Positions 32,098-40,321 of a stretch of 49,340 nt of DNA are shown here, piece after piece. The position numbers and the translations under genes are program-made. The notes under the pieces were generated by a model. That model had not been told where the DNA came from and searched no databases. It saw nothing but the letters and a program-made list of their open reading frames with translations. Within the stretch, counting starts at the first letter, position 1, and the number at the start of each line of letters is the position of its first letter. Source of the DNA: Candidatus Magasanikiibacteriota bacterium (GTDB taxonomy: Bacteria > Patescibacteriota > Patescibacteriia > Magasanikbacterales > JACTTX01). Where the stretch lies: NCBI GenBank assembly GCA_015661005.1, contig JACTTX010000001.1, positions 1-49,340 on the forward strand. The letters are read 5' to 3'.

Positions 32098-32604
32098 CTA
32101 AGCGTGCGCCTGAGTTCCGACGCACAAGAAAATGCCGTTCTGTCCCTCATTCAGCCACGGCGGCGCTGGTGCCTGCGGTTTCTTCCGCTTCAAATGCCTG
32201 ATGAGATCCGCGCCTTTGTCCGGCAGTGCGAAGAGCGCGATGTCCGCCGTATGATGCTCACCATCTTGCCTGCGGGCGACGATCAGACGCCACCTTGTTT
32301 TTTCGTCAGGGCAGATATAGCCCTGTTGCGCCGAATCGCGTCCTTGCCGCACAACGATGATGATCAGTTCGGCCTCTTCGCACTGCATACTGATTCGCGC
32401 TTGCCGCGAATAGATGCCGAGCACACGCGCTCCGTAGGCAGACAACTGATTTGCCCACTTCATCCGTTCTTGCGGACTCCACTTCTCTCGGCGGGCGTGG
32501 GCGGACAGGTTTGCTTCCGCTTCTAACACGCCGCAGACCAGCTCGTAGGTGATGAACGCCAATCCATCGTGTTCATCTTTATCTTGAATCAGAGATGCCA
32601 GCAT
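32098..32604 (-). CDS. hypothetical protein, orphan minus-strand gene
   Basis: A 168-aa soluble protein of unknown family. The start at 32604 (MLASLIQDKDEHDG) was chosen for the AAGGGGG ribosome binding site just before it. Upstream in-frame codons would add 18 residues without such a site. The central part alternates helix and strand (MQCEEAELIIIVVRQGRDS and RWRLIVARRQDGEHHTADIALFALPD), and the C-terminus is basic and proline-rich. It has a strong ribosome binding site and its own terminator, like the 293-aa gene at 13286. Both interrupt plus-strand gene runs. Confidence 0.6.
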   Translation of the reverse strand: MLASLIQDKDEHDGLAFITYELVCGVLEAEANLSAHARREKWSPQERMKWANQLSAYGARVLGIYSRQARISMQCEEAELIIIVVRQGRDSAQQGYICPDEKTRWRLIVARRQDGEHHTADIALFALPDKGADLIRHLKRKKPQAPAPPWLNEGQNGIFLCVGTQAHA

Positions 32605-32669
32605 GTTGCCCCCTTGTTTGTTGGTACTGCTTGAAAAATAGTAGCAAGCGCAGGCCATGTCGTCAATCC

Positions 32670-32698
32670 TTTACCTTGGCGCCGATGATTAGTATAAT
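32670..32698 (+). promoter_or_regulatory. promoter before the YidC-like gene
   Basis: TTTACC (32670-32675), 17 bp and TATAAT (32693-32698). It is followed by ATTAGTAT/ATTGGTAT repeats similar to those in the leader of the TPR gene at 9356. Confidence 0.55.
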
Positions 32699-32729
32699 TA
32701 GTGCACATTAGTATATTGGTATCGTTGTT

Positions 32730-33440
32730 ATGAACTTTCTTGCCCACCTTTGGACGGCCTATCTTTATGAGCCCTTGCTCAATTTTTTGATTTACCTTTA
32801 TAACACTTACGCGGATCATAATCTCGGCAAGGCCGTTATTCTTCTTACCATTTCCTTGCGCCTCATCCTTTTGCCAATCAACATTATTGCTGAACGCAAC
32901 AAGGTGCGTTATGAGATGCTCAAGGAAAAAATTCGCCTGATCCGTTCAGAATTTCCTAAAGATCCGGTGGCCACCAAACTTCACGTGCGGGATTTGGTGC
33001 GGAAATATCGCATCAGCCCGTGGGCCAAAACAGTGATGCTCGGCATTCAAGGTTTGGTTTTGGTTCTGCTTTATCAGGTTTTCATCTCCGGTATTCGCGG
33101 GCAACGTTTGCAGGCCGTTCTTTATTCGTTCATTGATTATCCGGGAAAAATCAATACGGAATTTTACGGCGCCAATATCGGTGAGCAGAATTTTTATTGG
33201 GCGTTGGCGGTCGGAGTTGTGCTTTTTGCGGAAATTTGGATTGAGTTTAGGATGAGCAAGGAAAAAGTGGTGTCCAAGGATATGTGGTATTGGATTTTGT
33301 TTCCGGCGGTGTCGGTGATGATCCTTTATTACCTGCCAATGGTCAAATCCATCTTCATCTTAACAACCTTGGCGTTTTCATATATAATGGTTTTTGCGCG
33401 CCGCTTGTTTTGGAGTACGGCAAAAAGCGGACATAAATAA
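32730..33440 (+). CDS. yidC: YidC/Oxa1-family membrane insertase
   Basis: A 236-aa membrane protein. YLYEPLLNFLIYLYN...NLGKAVILLTISLRLILLPINI matches the first core helix and the cytoplasmic start of YidC/Oxa1, and further helices follow at about residues 105-125, 150-170, 185-203 and 205-222. It inserts proteins into the cytoplasmic membrane. It is shorter than many YidC proteins and lacks the large periplasmic domain, as in Gram-positive and CPR forms. The first core helix lacks the clear arginine-rich context of canonical YidC, so a divergent paralogue is possible. Confidence 0.78.
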   Translation: MNFLAHLWTAYLYEPLLNFLIYLYNTYADHNLGKAVILLTISLRLILLPINIIAERNKVRYEMLKEKIRLIRSEFPKDPVATKLHVRDLVRKYRISPWAKTVMLGIQGLVLVLLYQVFISGIRGQRLQAVLYSFIDYPGKINTEFYGANIGEQNFYWALAVGVVLFAEIWIEFRMSKEKVVSKDMWYWILFPAVSVMILYYLPMVKSIFILTTLAFSYIMVFARRLFWSTAKSGHK

Positions 33441-33451
33441 CAGATATAAAG

Positions 33452-33488
33452 GGGACACGTCTAAGGGCTCTGCCCTTAGACGTGTCCC
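33452..33488. repeat. GGGGACA-family palindrome
   Basis: GGGACACGTCTAAGGGC (33452-33468), a TCT loop and a perfect 17-bp complement (33472-33488). It sits between the YidC-like and Band-7 genes, 13 bp before the latter's start. Confidence 0.92.
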
Positions 33489-33501
33489 ACGGAAAGTTCA
33501 T

Positions 33502-34095
33502 ATGGCTGAAGAATCACTGGATAAATTAATGTATTCGTTTGTGGTGGAGGATGTTTTGAAGGGTGTTTTTATTCATGTGCCGCCCGGATATGTGGCGACG
33601 GTTTATGATTTAGGCCGCGGTGTTTTGAAAAAGGTCTTGACACCGGGTTTGCATTTGAAAGTGCCGTTTTGGCAGAGAGCCAAACTTTTTAATACGCAAA
33701 CGCTGGAATACAGCATCTCCAAAAATTTTGATCCGGAATTAAACGTGCGCCGTTTAGGTGACGAGCCGGTCAGCGCTTCCACCTCGGACGGCAAAAAGAT
33801 TTTAATTGAAGGCACGGTGCTTCTGCGTTTGGACATTCATCAGATTCCGGCCATCTGGCAGAACATCGGGGAGGACTTTGTTGATAAGATTGTCCGGCCA
33901 ACCATTCGTTCGCGTTTTAGGTTGATTGCATCGCGCCACACTTATGCGGATATTGCCTCCAGCAAAAGAGATGAGGTGGAACAAGAAATGAAAGAAGAAT
34001 TGGAACGGATTTTTTATCCTCGCGGAATTTTTGTGGAAAATGTTTTGCTTTCGGAGCTGGGCGGCGGGAAAGGGAAGAGGGAAGAGGAGGATTAA
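33502..34095 (+). CDS. SPFH/Band-7 domain protein
   Basis: A 197-aa prohibitin-like protein. The Band-7 pattern is clear: VKGVFIHVPPGYVATVYDLGRGVLKKVLTPGLHLKVPFWQ, then DGKKILIEGTVLLRLD and VRPTIRSRFRLIASRHTYADI. It lacks an obvious N-terminal membrane anchor. ATG 33502 was chosen because the frame upstream of it runs through the palindrome. It may act as a membrane-microdomain scaffold. Confidence 0.82.
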   Translation: MAEESLDKLMYSFVVEDVLKGVFIHVPPGYVATVYDLGRGVLKKVLTPGLHLKVPFWQRAKLFNTQTLEYSISKNFDPELNVRRLGDEPVSASTSDGKKILIEGTVLLRLDIHQIPAIWQNIGEDFVDKIVRPTIRSRFRLIASRHTYADIASSKRDEVEQEMKEELERIFYPRGIFVENVLLSELGGGKGKREEED

Positions 34096-34098
34096 ATT

Positions 34099-34344
34099 AT
34101 GGCCAAGGCGCGCACAAAAAAAATTAAGTTTCGCCGGTCATTATTTTGGGATGTTAATCCGGCCAAGATTGACCAAAAAAAGAACGCACGTTACATCATT
34201 GAGCGCATTCTTGACTTCGGGAATACTGATGAAGTGAAGTGGCTTTGGAATAAATATCCGGTGGCTCTGATTAAGGACGTGGTCAAAACTTCACGCGCGC
34301 TCCATCCCAAATCACGCGCTTTATGGTCATTGATGCTACGGTGA
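34099..34344 (+). CDS. DUF6922-like protein, putative partner of the AbiEii-type gene
   Basis: An 81-aa basic protein (RRSLFWDVNPAKIDQKKNARYIIERILDFGNTDEVKWLWNKYP...SRALHPKSRALWSLML). This pattern matches small proteins (DUF6922 as I recall) that precede AbiEii-like nucleotidyltransferase genes. It overlaps the next gene by 22 bp. It probably serves as antitoxin or partner. The family name is from memory. Confidence 0.68.
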   Translation: MAKARTKKIKFRRSLFWDVNPAKIDQKKNARYIIERILDFGNTDEVKWLWNKYPVALIKDVVKTSRALHPKSRALWSLMLR

Positions 34345-35006
34345 AGTCGTGCGACGCGGAAAATATTCGGCTGGAAAAACTTCCACGTGTTACCCGGAAA
34401 GCTTTTTTGGAGTGCATCAAATTACCTTGGCTCGCCAAGGATTGGTATCTCGCTGGCGGCACAGCTCTGACGTTGAGCGTCGGACATCGTCAATCAGTTG
34501 ATTTGGATTTTTTTACGGAACGCCGTTCCTTTAACGAAGATGCTTTAGAGCGCGATTTGTTCGCTACTGAACATTGGGTGACGACCCATCGCGAACGTGG
34601 TACGCTCTATGGCGTTTTTTATGGCGCTAAGATAAGCTTCATTGCTTATCCTTTTTTTGTTCCTTCAAAAAAACGTGTTCGATGCGGCTCAGTACATATT
34701 TTGACACCGGAAGATATTGCCGTAATGAAAATTGTGGCTATTAGTCAACGCGGCAAGAAACGTGATTTTGTTGATCTCTATTGGTATTGTACGCGGCGTG
34801 AACCATTAGCGGATGTGATTCTGCGGACATTACATCAGTATGTAAAACAGGAGAAAAATTTACCTCACATTCTCAAAAGTTTGGCGTACTTTGTTGACGC
34901 CGATCCGGATCCGATGCCGGAAATTTTTTTCAAAGCAACGTGGAAAATGATAACTAGTTTTTTTACTCGCGAGGCCGAGACAGCCACGCGCCAGCTAATC
35001 GGTTGA
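34323..35006 (+). CDS. AbiEii/AbiGii-like nucleotidyltransferase toxin
   Basis: A 227-aa protein. It has the nucleotidyltransferase core WYLAGGTALTLSVGHRQSVDLDFFT (Gly45-Gly46, Asp60 and Asp62), the hallmark of the AbiEii/MenT-like DUF1814 family. The C-terminal segment contains ILTPEDIAVMKIVAISQRGKKRDFVDLYWY, the family's second conserved block. Relatives act as toxins of AbiE-type toxin-antitoxin systems and can provide phage defence. Its stop codon lies within the -35 box of the hrcA promoter. Confidence 0.85.
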   Translation: MVIDATVKSCDAENIRLEKLPRVTRKAFLECIKLPWLAKDWYLAGGTALTLSVGHRQSVDLDFFTERRSFNEDALERDLFATEHWVTTHRERGTLYGVFYGAKISFIAYPFFVPSKKRVRCGSVHILTPEDIAVMKIVAISQRGKKRDFVDLYWYCTRREPLADVILRTLHQYVKQEKNLPHILKSLAYFVDADPDPMPEIFFKATWKMITSFFTREAETATRQLIG

Positions 35007-35043
35007 CAGTTATTTTTTAGCACTCTATACTTCCGAGTGCTAA
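35003..35043 (+). promoter_or_regulatory. heat-shock promoter with perfect CIRCE operator
   Basis: TTGACA (35003-35008), a 17-bp spacer and TATACT (35026-35031). The CIRCE TTAGCACTC-N9-GAGTGCTAA (35017-35043) matches the consensus exactly and overlaps the -10. HrcA, encoded directly downstream, should repress the operon here. Confidence 0.96.
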
Positions 35044-35067
35044 TGTTGGCATACGGCAAATTACGGT

Positions 35068-35745
35068 ATGGATGAGCGAAAAAAGGCGATTTTACGCCAT
35101 GTTTTGAAGATGCACGTGTTGACCGGCGAGCCGGTCGGTTCGGAGTTCCTGGCGGAGACCTGCGGGCTTGGCGTTTCTTCGGCCACGGTGCGCAGTGAAC
35201 TTTTGGCCTTAGAAGACGCCGGTTTGCTTTCGCATCCGCACACTTCAGCCGGACGCGTGCCCACTGAAGCCGGCTACCGTTTTTATGTGGAGGAAATGAT
35301 GTCGCCCGCGGTTTCGGAAAAAGCGGCGCGATCTCTGCGCTCTTCATTGCGGCGGAGCGCTCGCTTGGACACTTACAAAGAAATGGCCAAGACGCTTTCG
35401 GAATTGACGGATGCGGCAGTGATGGTGGGATTGGATAGTTCCTCGTTCTTTTACACCGGCTTGTCGCGGCTTTTTCAGAAACCGGAATTTAATGATCGCG
35501 AATTTCTCTCCGGCGTGGCGGAAGTGATTGATCGGTTTGATGAAATCGCGGAAGAATTGTTTGAACTGGCGGAAGCAACGCCGCGCGTGCTTTTGGGCGA
35601 AGACAATCCGCTCGGAGAAATGTGCGGCATGGTGATTGTGCGGATCGGTTCTCGGCGTCGCGCGAAAGTTTGTGGCATCTTTGGACCGATGCGGATGGAT
35701 TATGATCGCGCGGTCGGATTGTTAAAGGTATTAAGTGAAATATGA
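35068..35745 (+). CDS. hrcA: heat-inducible transcription repressor HrcA (short form)
   Basis: A 225-aa protein. The N-terminal winged helix (VLTGEPVGSEFLAETCGLGVSSATVRSELLALEDAGLLSHPHTSAGRVPTEAGYRFYVE) is a clear HrcA match. The remainder contains a reduced version of the GAF-like and C-terminal parts, ending at GMVIVRIGSRRRAKVCGIFGPMRMDYDRAVGLLKVLSE. HrcA is usually about 340 aa, so a central region is missing or shortened, as in other small CPR versions. It binds the CIRCE just upstream. The stop overlaps the grpE start. Confidence 0.92.
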   Translation: MDERKKAILRHVLKMHVLTGEPVGSEFLAETCGLGVSSATVRSELLALEDAGLLSHPHTSAGRVPTEAGYRFYVEEMMSPAVSEKAARSLRSSLRRSARLDTYKEMAKTLSELTDAAVMVGLDSSSFFYTGLSRLFQKPEFNDREFLSGVAEVIDRFDEIAEELFELAEATPRVLLGEDNPLGEMCGMVIVRIGSRRRAKVCGIFGPMRMDYDRAVGLLKVLSEI

Positions 35746-36203
35746 CGGAAGAAAAACAACAAACAACAGACAACAGAGAACAGGAATATTTAGACGGCTG
35801 GAAACGGGCCAAAGCGGATTATGAAAATCTGCTTAAAGAGGTGACGAATGAACGTTTGCAAATGGGAGCGTTTGCGCTCGCAAAAGTGGTGGAAGAATTC
35901 TTACCGGTTTATGATCACCTTAAAATGGCCATCAAGGCGGCGCCGACCGGGGACGGCGAGGCCTTAAAAAATTGGCGGGACGGCATTACTCATATCGCAT
36001 CGGAATTTGCGGAGGTGCTGAAGCGCTTGGGGGTTCAGGAAATAATCGCGGCCGGAGAAAAGTTTGATCCGGCTATTCATGAAACAGTTGGCGAGTCAGC
36101 GGCTGGCGGTGTTGAAGCCGGAACGGTTATTCGTGAGTTGGAAAGCGGGTATCGCGTGAACAATCGTGTTATTAAACCGGCTAAAGTCATCATTGCTAAA
36201 TAA
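35742..36203 (+). CDS. grpE: nucleotide exchange factor GrpE
   Basis: A 153-aa protein with an N-terminal coiled coil, a KRAKADYENLLKEV segment and the C-terminal beta domain (GVQEIIAAGEKFDPAIHETVGE...VIRELESGYRVNNRVIKPAKVIIAK). It promotes ADP release from DnaK. Codons about 5-15 are a period-7 ACAACAG array that gives a Gln/Thr/Asn-rich N-terminus (EEKQQTTDNREQE). The start overlaps the hrcA stop by 4 bp. Confidence 0.95.
   Translation: MTEEKQQTTDNREQEYLDGWKRAKADYENLLKEVTNERLQMGAFALAKVVEEFLPVYDHLKMAIKAAPTGDGEALKNWRDGITHIASEFAEVLKRLGVQEIIAAGEKFDPAIHETVGESAAGGVEAGTVIRELESGYRVNNRVIKPAKVIIAK
35754..35788. repeat. degenerate 7-bp array inside grpE
   Basis: AAACAAC, AAACAAC, AGACAAC, AGAGAAC and AGGAATA, in frame at the 5' end of grpE. 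It has the same type of sequence as the arrays in lepA and after the DUF5667-like gene. Confidence 0.7.
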
Positions 36204-36225
36204 TAAATAACCGACAACAAAATAT

Positions 36226-38163
36226 ATGCCAAAAATTTTAGGAATTGATCTCGGAACGACTAACTCCTGTGTTGCCATTATTGAAGGCGGCCAGCCCAAG
36301 GTTTTGGAAAACAAGGAAGGAATGCGCACCACGCCGTCAATGGTGGCTGTTTCCAAAAATGGGGAGCGTCTGGTTGGCTTGCTCGCCAAGCGCCAAGCCG
36401 TGACCAATCCGGGCAACACTTTGTATTCCGTCAAACGTTTGATTGGACGGCGTTTTGATGATGCGGAAGTTCAGCGCGATTTGAAAACAATGCCGTATAA
36501 AATCGTGCAAGCCGGAGCCGGCGTCAAGATCACGATGGGCGACAAGGACTACACGCCGCAGGAAATTTCCGCGATGATCTTGCAGAAATTAAAATCTGAT
36601 GCCGAAGAGCGATTGGGCGAGAAAATTACCGAAGCGGTCATCACCGTGCCGGCGTATTTTGACGATTCGCAACGCCAAGCCACCAAAGACGCCGGAGAGA
36701 TTGCCGGTTTGAAGGTGAGTCGCATCATCAACGAGCCGACGGCCGCGGCTTTGGCTTATGGATTTGACAAAAAGAAAGATCAAAAAATTGCCGTCTATGA
36801 TTTGGGCGGCGGGACTTTTGACATTTCCGTTTTAGAGGTATCGGCGGACACGGTGGAAGTCAAAGCCACAAACGGCGACACCCATTTGGGCGGTGATGAT
36901 TTTGATCAGGTTATCATTAAACATATCAATGACGAGTTTATGCGCGATCAGGGCGTTGATCTGTCCAAGGATGATTTGGCGCGTCAGCGCGTTAAAGAAG
37001 CGGCGGAGAAAGCCAAGATTGAATTATCAACGGCGATGGAAACGGAAATCAATCAACCGTTCATCAGCCAAGGGCCGGACGGCGGCCCGCGGCATTTGGT
37101 TTTGAAATTATCGCGCGCCAAATTGGAGGAATTGGTGGGCGGATTGGTTCAGCAAACCTTGGGGCCGGTGCGCAAGGCGCTGGCCGATGCCAAACTTTCC
37201 GCCGGCGACATTCAGGAAATCGTGATGGTCGGCGGAATGACGCGCATGCCTTTGGTTTTGGAGACCGTGGAAAAATTTTTTGGCAAGAAGCCGAATATTT
37301 CCGTGAATCCGGATGAAGTGGTGGCCGTTGGAGCGGCCGTGCAGGCCGGTGTGCTTCAAGGGGAAGTCAAAGACGTTTTGCTTTTGGATGTAACGCCGCT
37401 CTCTTTGGGAATTGAAACTTTGGGGAATGTGATGACGCCTTTAATTACGCGCAACACCACCATTCCCACGGCCAAATCGCAAGTGTTCTCAACGGCCGCG
37501 GATAATCAGCCATCGGTGGAGATTCATGTTTTGCAGGGAGAACGACCAATGTCCGGCGACAATAAAACATTGGGGCGGTTTATTTTGGACGGCATTCCGC
37601 CTTCTCCGCGCGGTGTGCCGCAAGTGGAAGTGACTTTTGATCTTGATGCCAACGGCATTTTGTCTGTGCGCGCCAAGGATAAAGCCACCGGCAAAGAACA
37701 GAAGATCACCATCACCGCGTCCAGCGGCTTGAACAAAGATGAAATTGAAAAGATGAAAAAGGATGCGGATCTGCACGCGGCTGAAGATGCCAAAAAGCGC
37801 GAACTGATTGAAGCCCGGAACATTGCCGAAGCAATGGTTTACACAACGGAAAAAATGCTTCGCGATGTTGAGGAGAAAAAAATAAAAGTTTCTGACGCGG
37901 ATTTGGCGGCCGTGCGTGAAAAAATGGAAGTCGTTAAGAAAATTAAAGACGGAGAGAATGTTGAGGAAATTAAGCGGGAGGCGGAGGCGCTCTCGCAAGC
38001 GGCGCAAAAAATCGGCGCGGCGATGTATAGTCAAAACGCGGCCGGTGCGGCCGGTGCTGGCGCGGGGGTCGGAGGCGCGCCGGACGGGGATAAACAAAAA
38101 CAAGAAGACAAAAAAGAAGAGGGGCCGGGCGCCGGGCCAGTTGAGGGCGAGATCGTGAAATAA
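36226..38163 (+). CDS. dnaK: chaperone DnaK (Hsp70)
   Basis: A 645-aa Hsp70 of full length. ATPase motifs are [13 protein letters not shown] at the N-terminus, [16 protein letters not shown] and [12 protein letters not shown]. The linker [18 protein letters not shown] leads into the substrate-binding domain ([31 protein letters not shown]). The lid ends with a Gly/Ala-rich stretch and a charged tail ending EGEIVK. It is the third gene of the CIRCE-controlled operon. Confidence 0.98.
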   Translation: MPKILGIDLGTTNSCVAIIEGGQPKVLENKEGMRTTPSMVAVSKNGERLVGLLAKRQAVTNPGNTLYSVKRLIGRRFDDAEVQRDLKTMPYKIVQAGAGVKITMGDKDYTPQEISAMILQKLKSDAEERLGEKITEAVITVPAYFDDSQRQATKDAGEIAGLKVSRIINEPTAAALAYGFDKKKDQKIAVYDLGGGTFDISVLEVSADTVEVKATNGDTHLGGDDFDQVIIKHINDEFMRDQGVDLSKDDLARQRVKEAAEKAKIELSTAMETEINQPFISQGPDGGPRHLVLKLSRAKLEELVGGLVQQTLGPVRKALADAKLSAGDIQEIVMVGGMTRMPLVLETVEKFFGKKPNISVNPDEVVAVGAAVQAGVLQGEVKDVLLLDVTPLSLGIETLGNVMTPLITRNTTIPTAKSQVFSTAADNQPSVEIHVLQGERPMSGDNKTLGRFILDGIPPSPRGVPQVEVTFDLDANGILSVRAKDKATGKEQKITITASSGLNKDEIEKMKKDADLHAAEDAKKRELIEARNIAEAMVYTTEKMLRDVEEKKIKVSDADLAAVREKMEVVKKIKDGENVEEIKREAEALSQAAQKIGAAMYSQNAAGAAGAGAGVGGAPDGDKQKQEDKKEEGPGAGPVEGEIVK

Positions 38164-38194
38164 ATTGTGGAATAAGTCGGGAGAAGAAAATAAT

Positions 38195-38476
38195 ATGAGT
38201 GAAGCGCGCAAACGTGATCAAAATTCCTACCGCTATATGGTTGGCGGCGGAATTTTGACGTTGGCCGGCGGCTCGGCGATTGCCAATCGTGTCATTGAAC
38301 ATTTTAAGGCGGCGTGGTGTGACGAGACAACGGTCGGAAATTATTCTTGCCAAGGCGTAGCTTGGCCGCTTTACGGTTTGGCGCTGGCCGCGGCCATTGG
38401 GATGATGTTTCTTTTATATTTTGTCGGACTGGTTCGCGATGAAAAAGAATTAACGAAGGATTGGGATGAGGATTAA
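38195..38476 (+). CDS. small two-helix membrane protein between dnaK and dnaJ
   Basis: A 93-aa protein with two membrane helices (residues about 17-34 and 58-80). A short loop between them has two cysteines (AAWCDETTVGNYSCQG), which could form a disulfide outside the membrane. It lies within the heat-shock operon and its stop touches the dnaJ start, so it should be CIRCE-controlled. I do not recognise a family. Confidence 0.7.
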   Translation: MSEARKRDQNSYRYMVGGGILTLAGGSAIANRVIEHFKAAWCDETTVGNYSCQGVAWPLYGLALAAAIGMMFLLYFVGLVRDEKELTKDWDED

Positions 38477-39589
38477 ATGGCCAAAGATTATTATTCAACA
38501 TTAGGTGTTCGGAAAGAAGCGTCGCCGGATGAAATCAAGGCGGCGTTTCGTCGTTTGGCGCACGAGCACCATCCGGATAAAACCGGCGGTAGCGCTGAAA
38601 AATTCAAAGAGATTAACGAAGCGTATCAGGTTTTGGGGGACGCCGGAAAGCGCAAACAATATGACCAGTTTGGCCCGGGATTTGATCAAGCCGGTGGTGG
38701 ATTTGGCGGCGCGGGCAATGGTTTTGGCGGTTTTGATTTTTCACAAGGATTTGGCGGCGGCCAAGGGATTAATTTTGAGGACTTGGGTGATATGTTCGGC
38801 GGGCTCGGGGATCTTTTTGGGATGGGCGGGGGGCGTTCCGGCGGCCGCGGGCGCGGGAAGCCCAAAGGCCGGGATATCGCCGTTGATTTGGAATTAGATT
38901 TTAAGGAGGCGGTGTTTGGCGTGAATCGTGAAATAAGTTTGTATAAAACGGTTGTTTGCAAACATTGTCACGGTGACGGCGCCGAACCGGGAAGCAGTTC
39001 TAAAGAATGCGTTGAATGCGGCGGCAAGGGGCAGGTGGCCAAAATGCAGAGAACAATTTTGGGAAATATTCAAACGGTTGTAACTTGTGAAGTTTGCAAC
39101 GGGGACGGAAAGATTCCGGAAAAAAAATGCCGCGATTGCGGCGGCGCTGGTGTCAAAAAAGATGATTCGCAAATGGAAGTGAAAATTCCGGCGGGCATTG
39201 ATGACGGCGAGGCGATCAGATTGAGCGGTTATGGTGAAGCCGTTCCGCACGGCGGCCGGGCCGGGGATCTTTATATCACGGTGCATGTGCGTCCGGATTC
39301 GCGTTTTGAACGCCGCGGTCCGAACATTTACGGCGTGGCGCGGGTATCTTTTGCCACGGCGACGCTCGGCGGCACGGTTAAAACGGAAACGGCTGACGGC
39401 TTGTTGGAGATCAAGATTGCCGAAGGCACGGAGTCCGGCGCGGTGATCCGTTTGAAAGGTCACGGTGTTCCGAATGTGCGTGGTGGACAACGCGGCGATC
39501 ATTTTGTGACGGTGCAAGTAACGACACCGCGCAAGTTAAGCCGTCGGGCGAAGGAGTTGATGAAGGAATTGGAGCAGGAGATAAAATGA
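38477..39589 (+). CDS. dnaJ: chaperone DnaJ (Hsp40)
   Basis: A 370-aa type I J-protein. The J domain has His-Pro-Asp at residues 32-34. A Gly/Phe-rich region (residues about 70-125) follows, then four zinc-finger motifs (CKHCHGDG, CVECGGKG, CEVCNGDG and CRDCGGAG) and the C-terminal substrate domain. It stimulates DnaK ATPase. It is the last gene of the heat-shock operon. Confidence 0.97.
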   Translation: MAKDYYSTLGVRKEASPDEIKAAFRRLAHEHHPDKTGGSAEKFKEINEAYQVLGDAGKRKQYDQFGPGFDQAGGGFGGAGNGFGGFDFSQGFGGGQGINFEDLGDMFGGLGDLFGMGGGRSGGRGRGKPKGRDIAVDLELDFKEAVFGVNREISLYKTVVCKHCHGDGAEPGSSSKECVECGGKGQVAKMQRTILGNIQTVVTCEVCNGDGKIPEKKCRDCGGAGVKKDDSQMEVKIPAGIDDGEAIRLSGYGEAVPHGGRAGDLYITVHVRPDSRFERRGPNIYGVARVSFATATLGGTVKTETADGLLEIKIAEGTESGAVIRLKGHGVPNVRGGQRGDHFVTVQVTTPRKLSRRAKELMKELEQEIK

Positions 39590-39602
39590 TATATAATAGA
39601 AG

Positions 39603-39755
39603 GGTGTGAATATGTGTTTTGTGAGACAGCCCGCAGCCGGGCGGGCTTGGTGTCGTTCGCGCGCAGGGCGAACGACGAGCCCGGCGAGGACTAATAAGCG
39701 AGCGCCGCCGCTGGAGCGGCGCGAAGCACTGTCGAACAAAATACATATTCACACC
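39603..39755. repeat. composite inverted-repeat element after dnaJ
   Basis: Outer arms GGTGTGAATATGTGTTTTGT (39603-39622) and 39736-39755 are complementary with one mismatch over 20 bp. Between them lie strong GC-rich hairpins: GTCGTTCGC/GCGAACGAC (39652-39660 and 39668-39676), extended by GGGCT/AGCCC, and GCGCCGC/GCGGCGC (39702-39722). It fills almost the whole 174-bp gap. It may be a mobile palindromic element or a structured RNA. Confidence 0.78.
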
Positions 39756-39763
39756 GTCTAAAC

Positions 39764-40321
39764 ATGTCCCTTTCTCTTTCACAATTAACTGACTTCGCCC
39801 GGACGCTCAACTGGACTAATCCCACTTGGGATTTGTTCATCTTGGTTTTTTTTGCCGTCGCCACCGTTCTTTACGGCGCTTCGCTCGGCCGCGATCGGAT
39901 TATCGTGATTATGGTGGGTCTTTATATGGCGCTCGCCGTTGTCACCAACGTTCCTTTTGTGAAAGCGTTTAACGCCACGCTGACCGTCAACAAAAATTTT
40001 ATCGTTCACTTCACGGCGTTCATCGGACTTTTTGTCGTATTATTTTTTCTGCTTTCGCGAAGCGCGTTGCTACGGGCTTTTGGAACGGGGGGTCATGCCG
40101 TTTCCAGTTGGTGGCAGGTGATGCTTTTTAGTTTCTTGCAAGTGGGATTGCTGATTAGCATTGTCCTGTCATTTTTACCGATGACCGCTTTGCAAAATTT
40201 TTCTCCCTTGACACGTTTGATTTTTCAGAGTGATACTGGACGCTTCGTTTGGATTGTGGCGCCGATTGCCGCGATGGTTCTTTTTGGCGGTCGCCGCCGC
40301 GCCGAGCGGTTTGAAGAATGA
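39764..40321 (+). CDS. membrane protein upstream of the ECF sigma gene
   Basis: A 185-aa protein with about four membrane helices (residues about 24-40, 47-65, 85-102, 120-145) and a basic C-terminus (GGRRRAERFEE). The helix pattern WDLFILVFFAVATVLYGASLGRDRIIVIMVGLYMA slightly resembles CvpA, with low certainty. Its stop overlaps the sigma-factor start by 4 bp, so the two are co-translated. Confidence 0.65.
   Translation: MSLSLSQLTDFARTLNWTNPTWDLFILVFFAVATVLYGASLGRDRIIVIMVGLYMALAVVTNVPFVKAFNATLTVNKNFIVHFTAFIGLFVVLFFLLSRSALLRAFGTGGHAVSSWWQVMLFSFLQVGLLISIVLSFLPMTALQNFSPLTRLIFQSDTGRFVWIVAPIAAMVLFGGRRRAERFEE

Noticed and set aside
39600-39763. Simple intrinsic terminator after dnaJ
   Set aside because: The hairpins are strong but no T-run follows, and the nested arms indicate a larger element.
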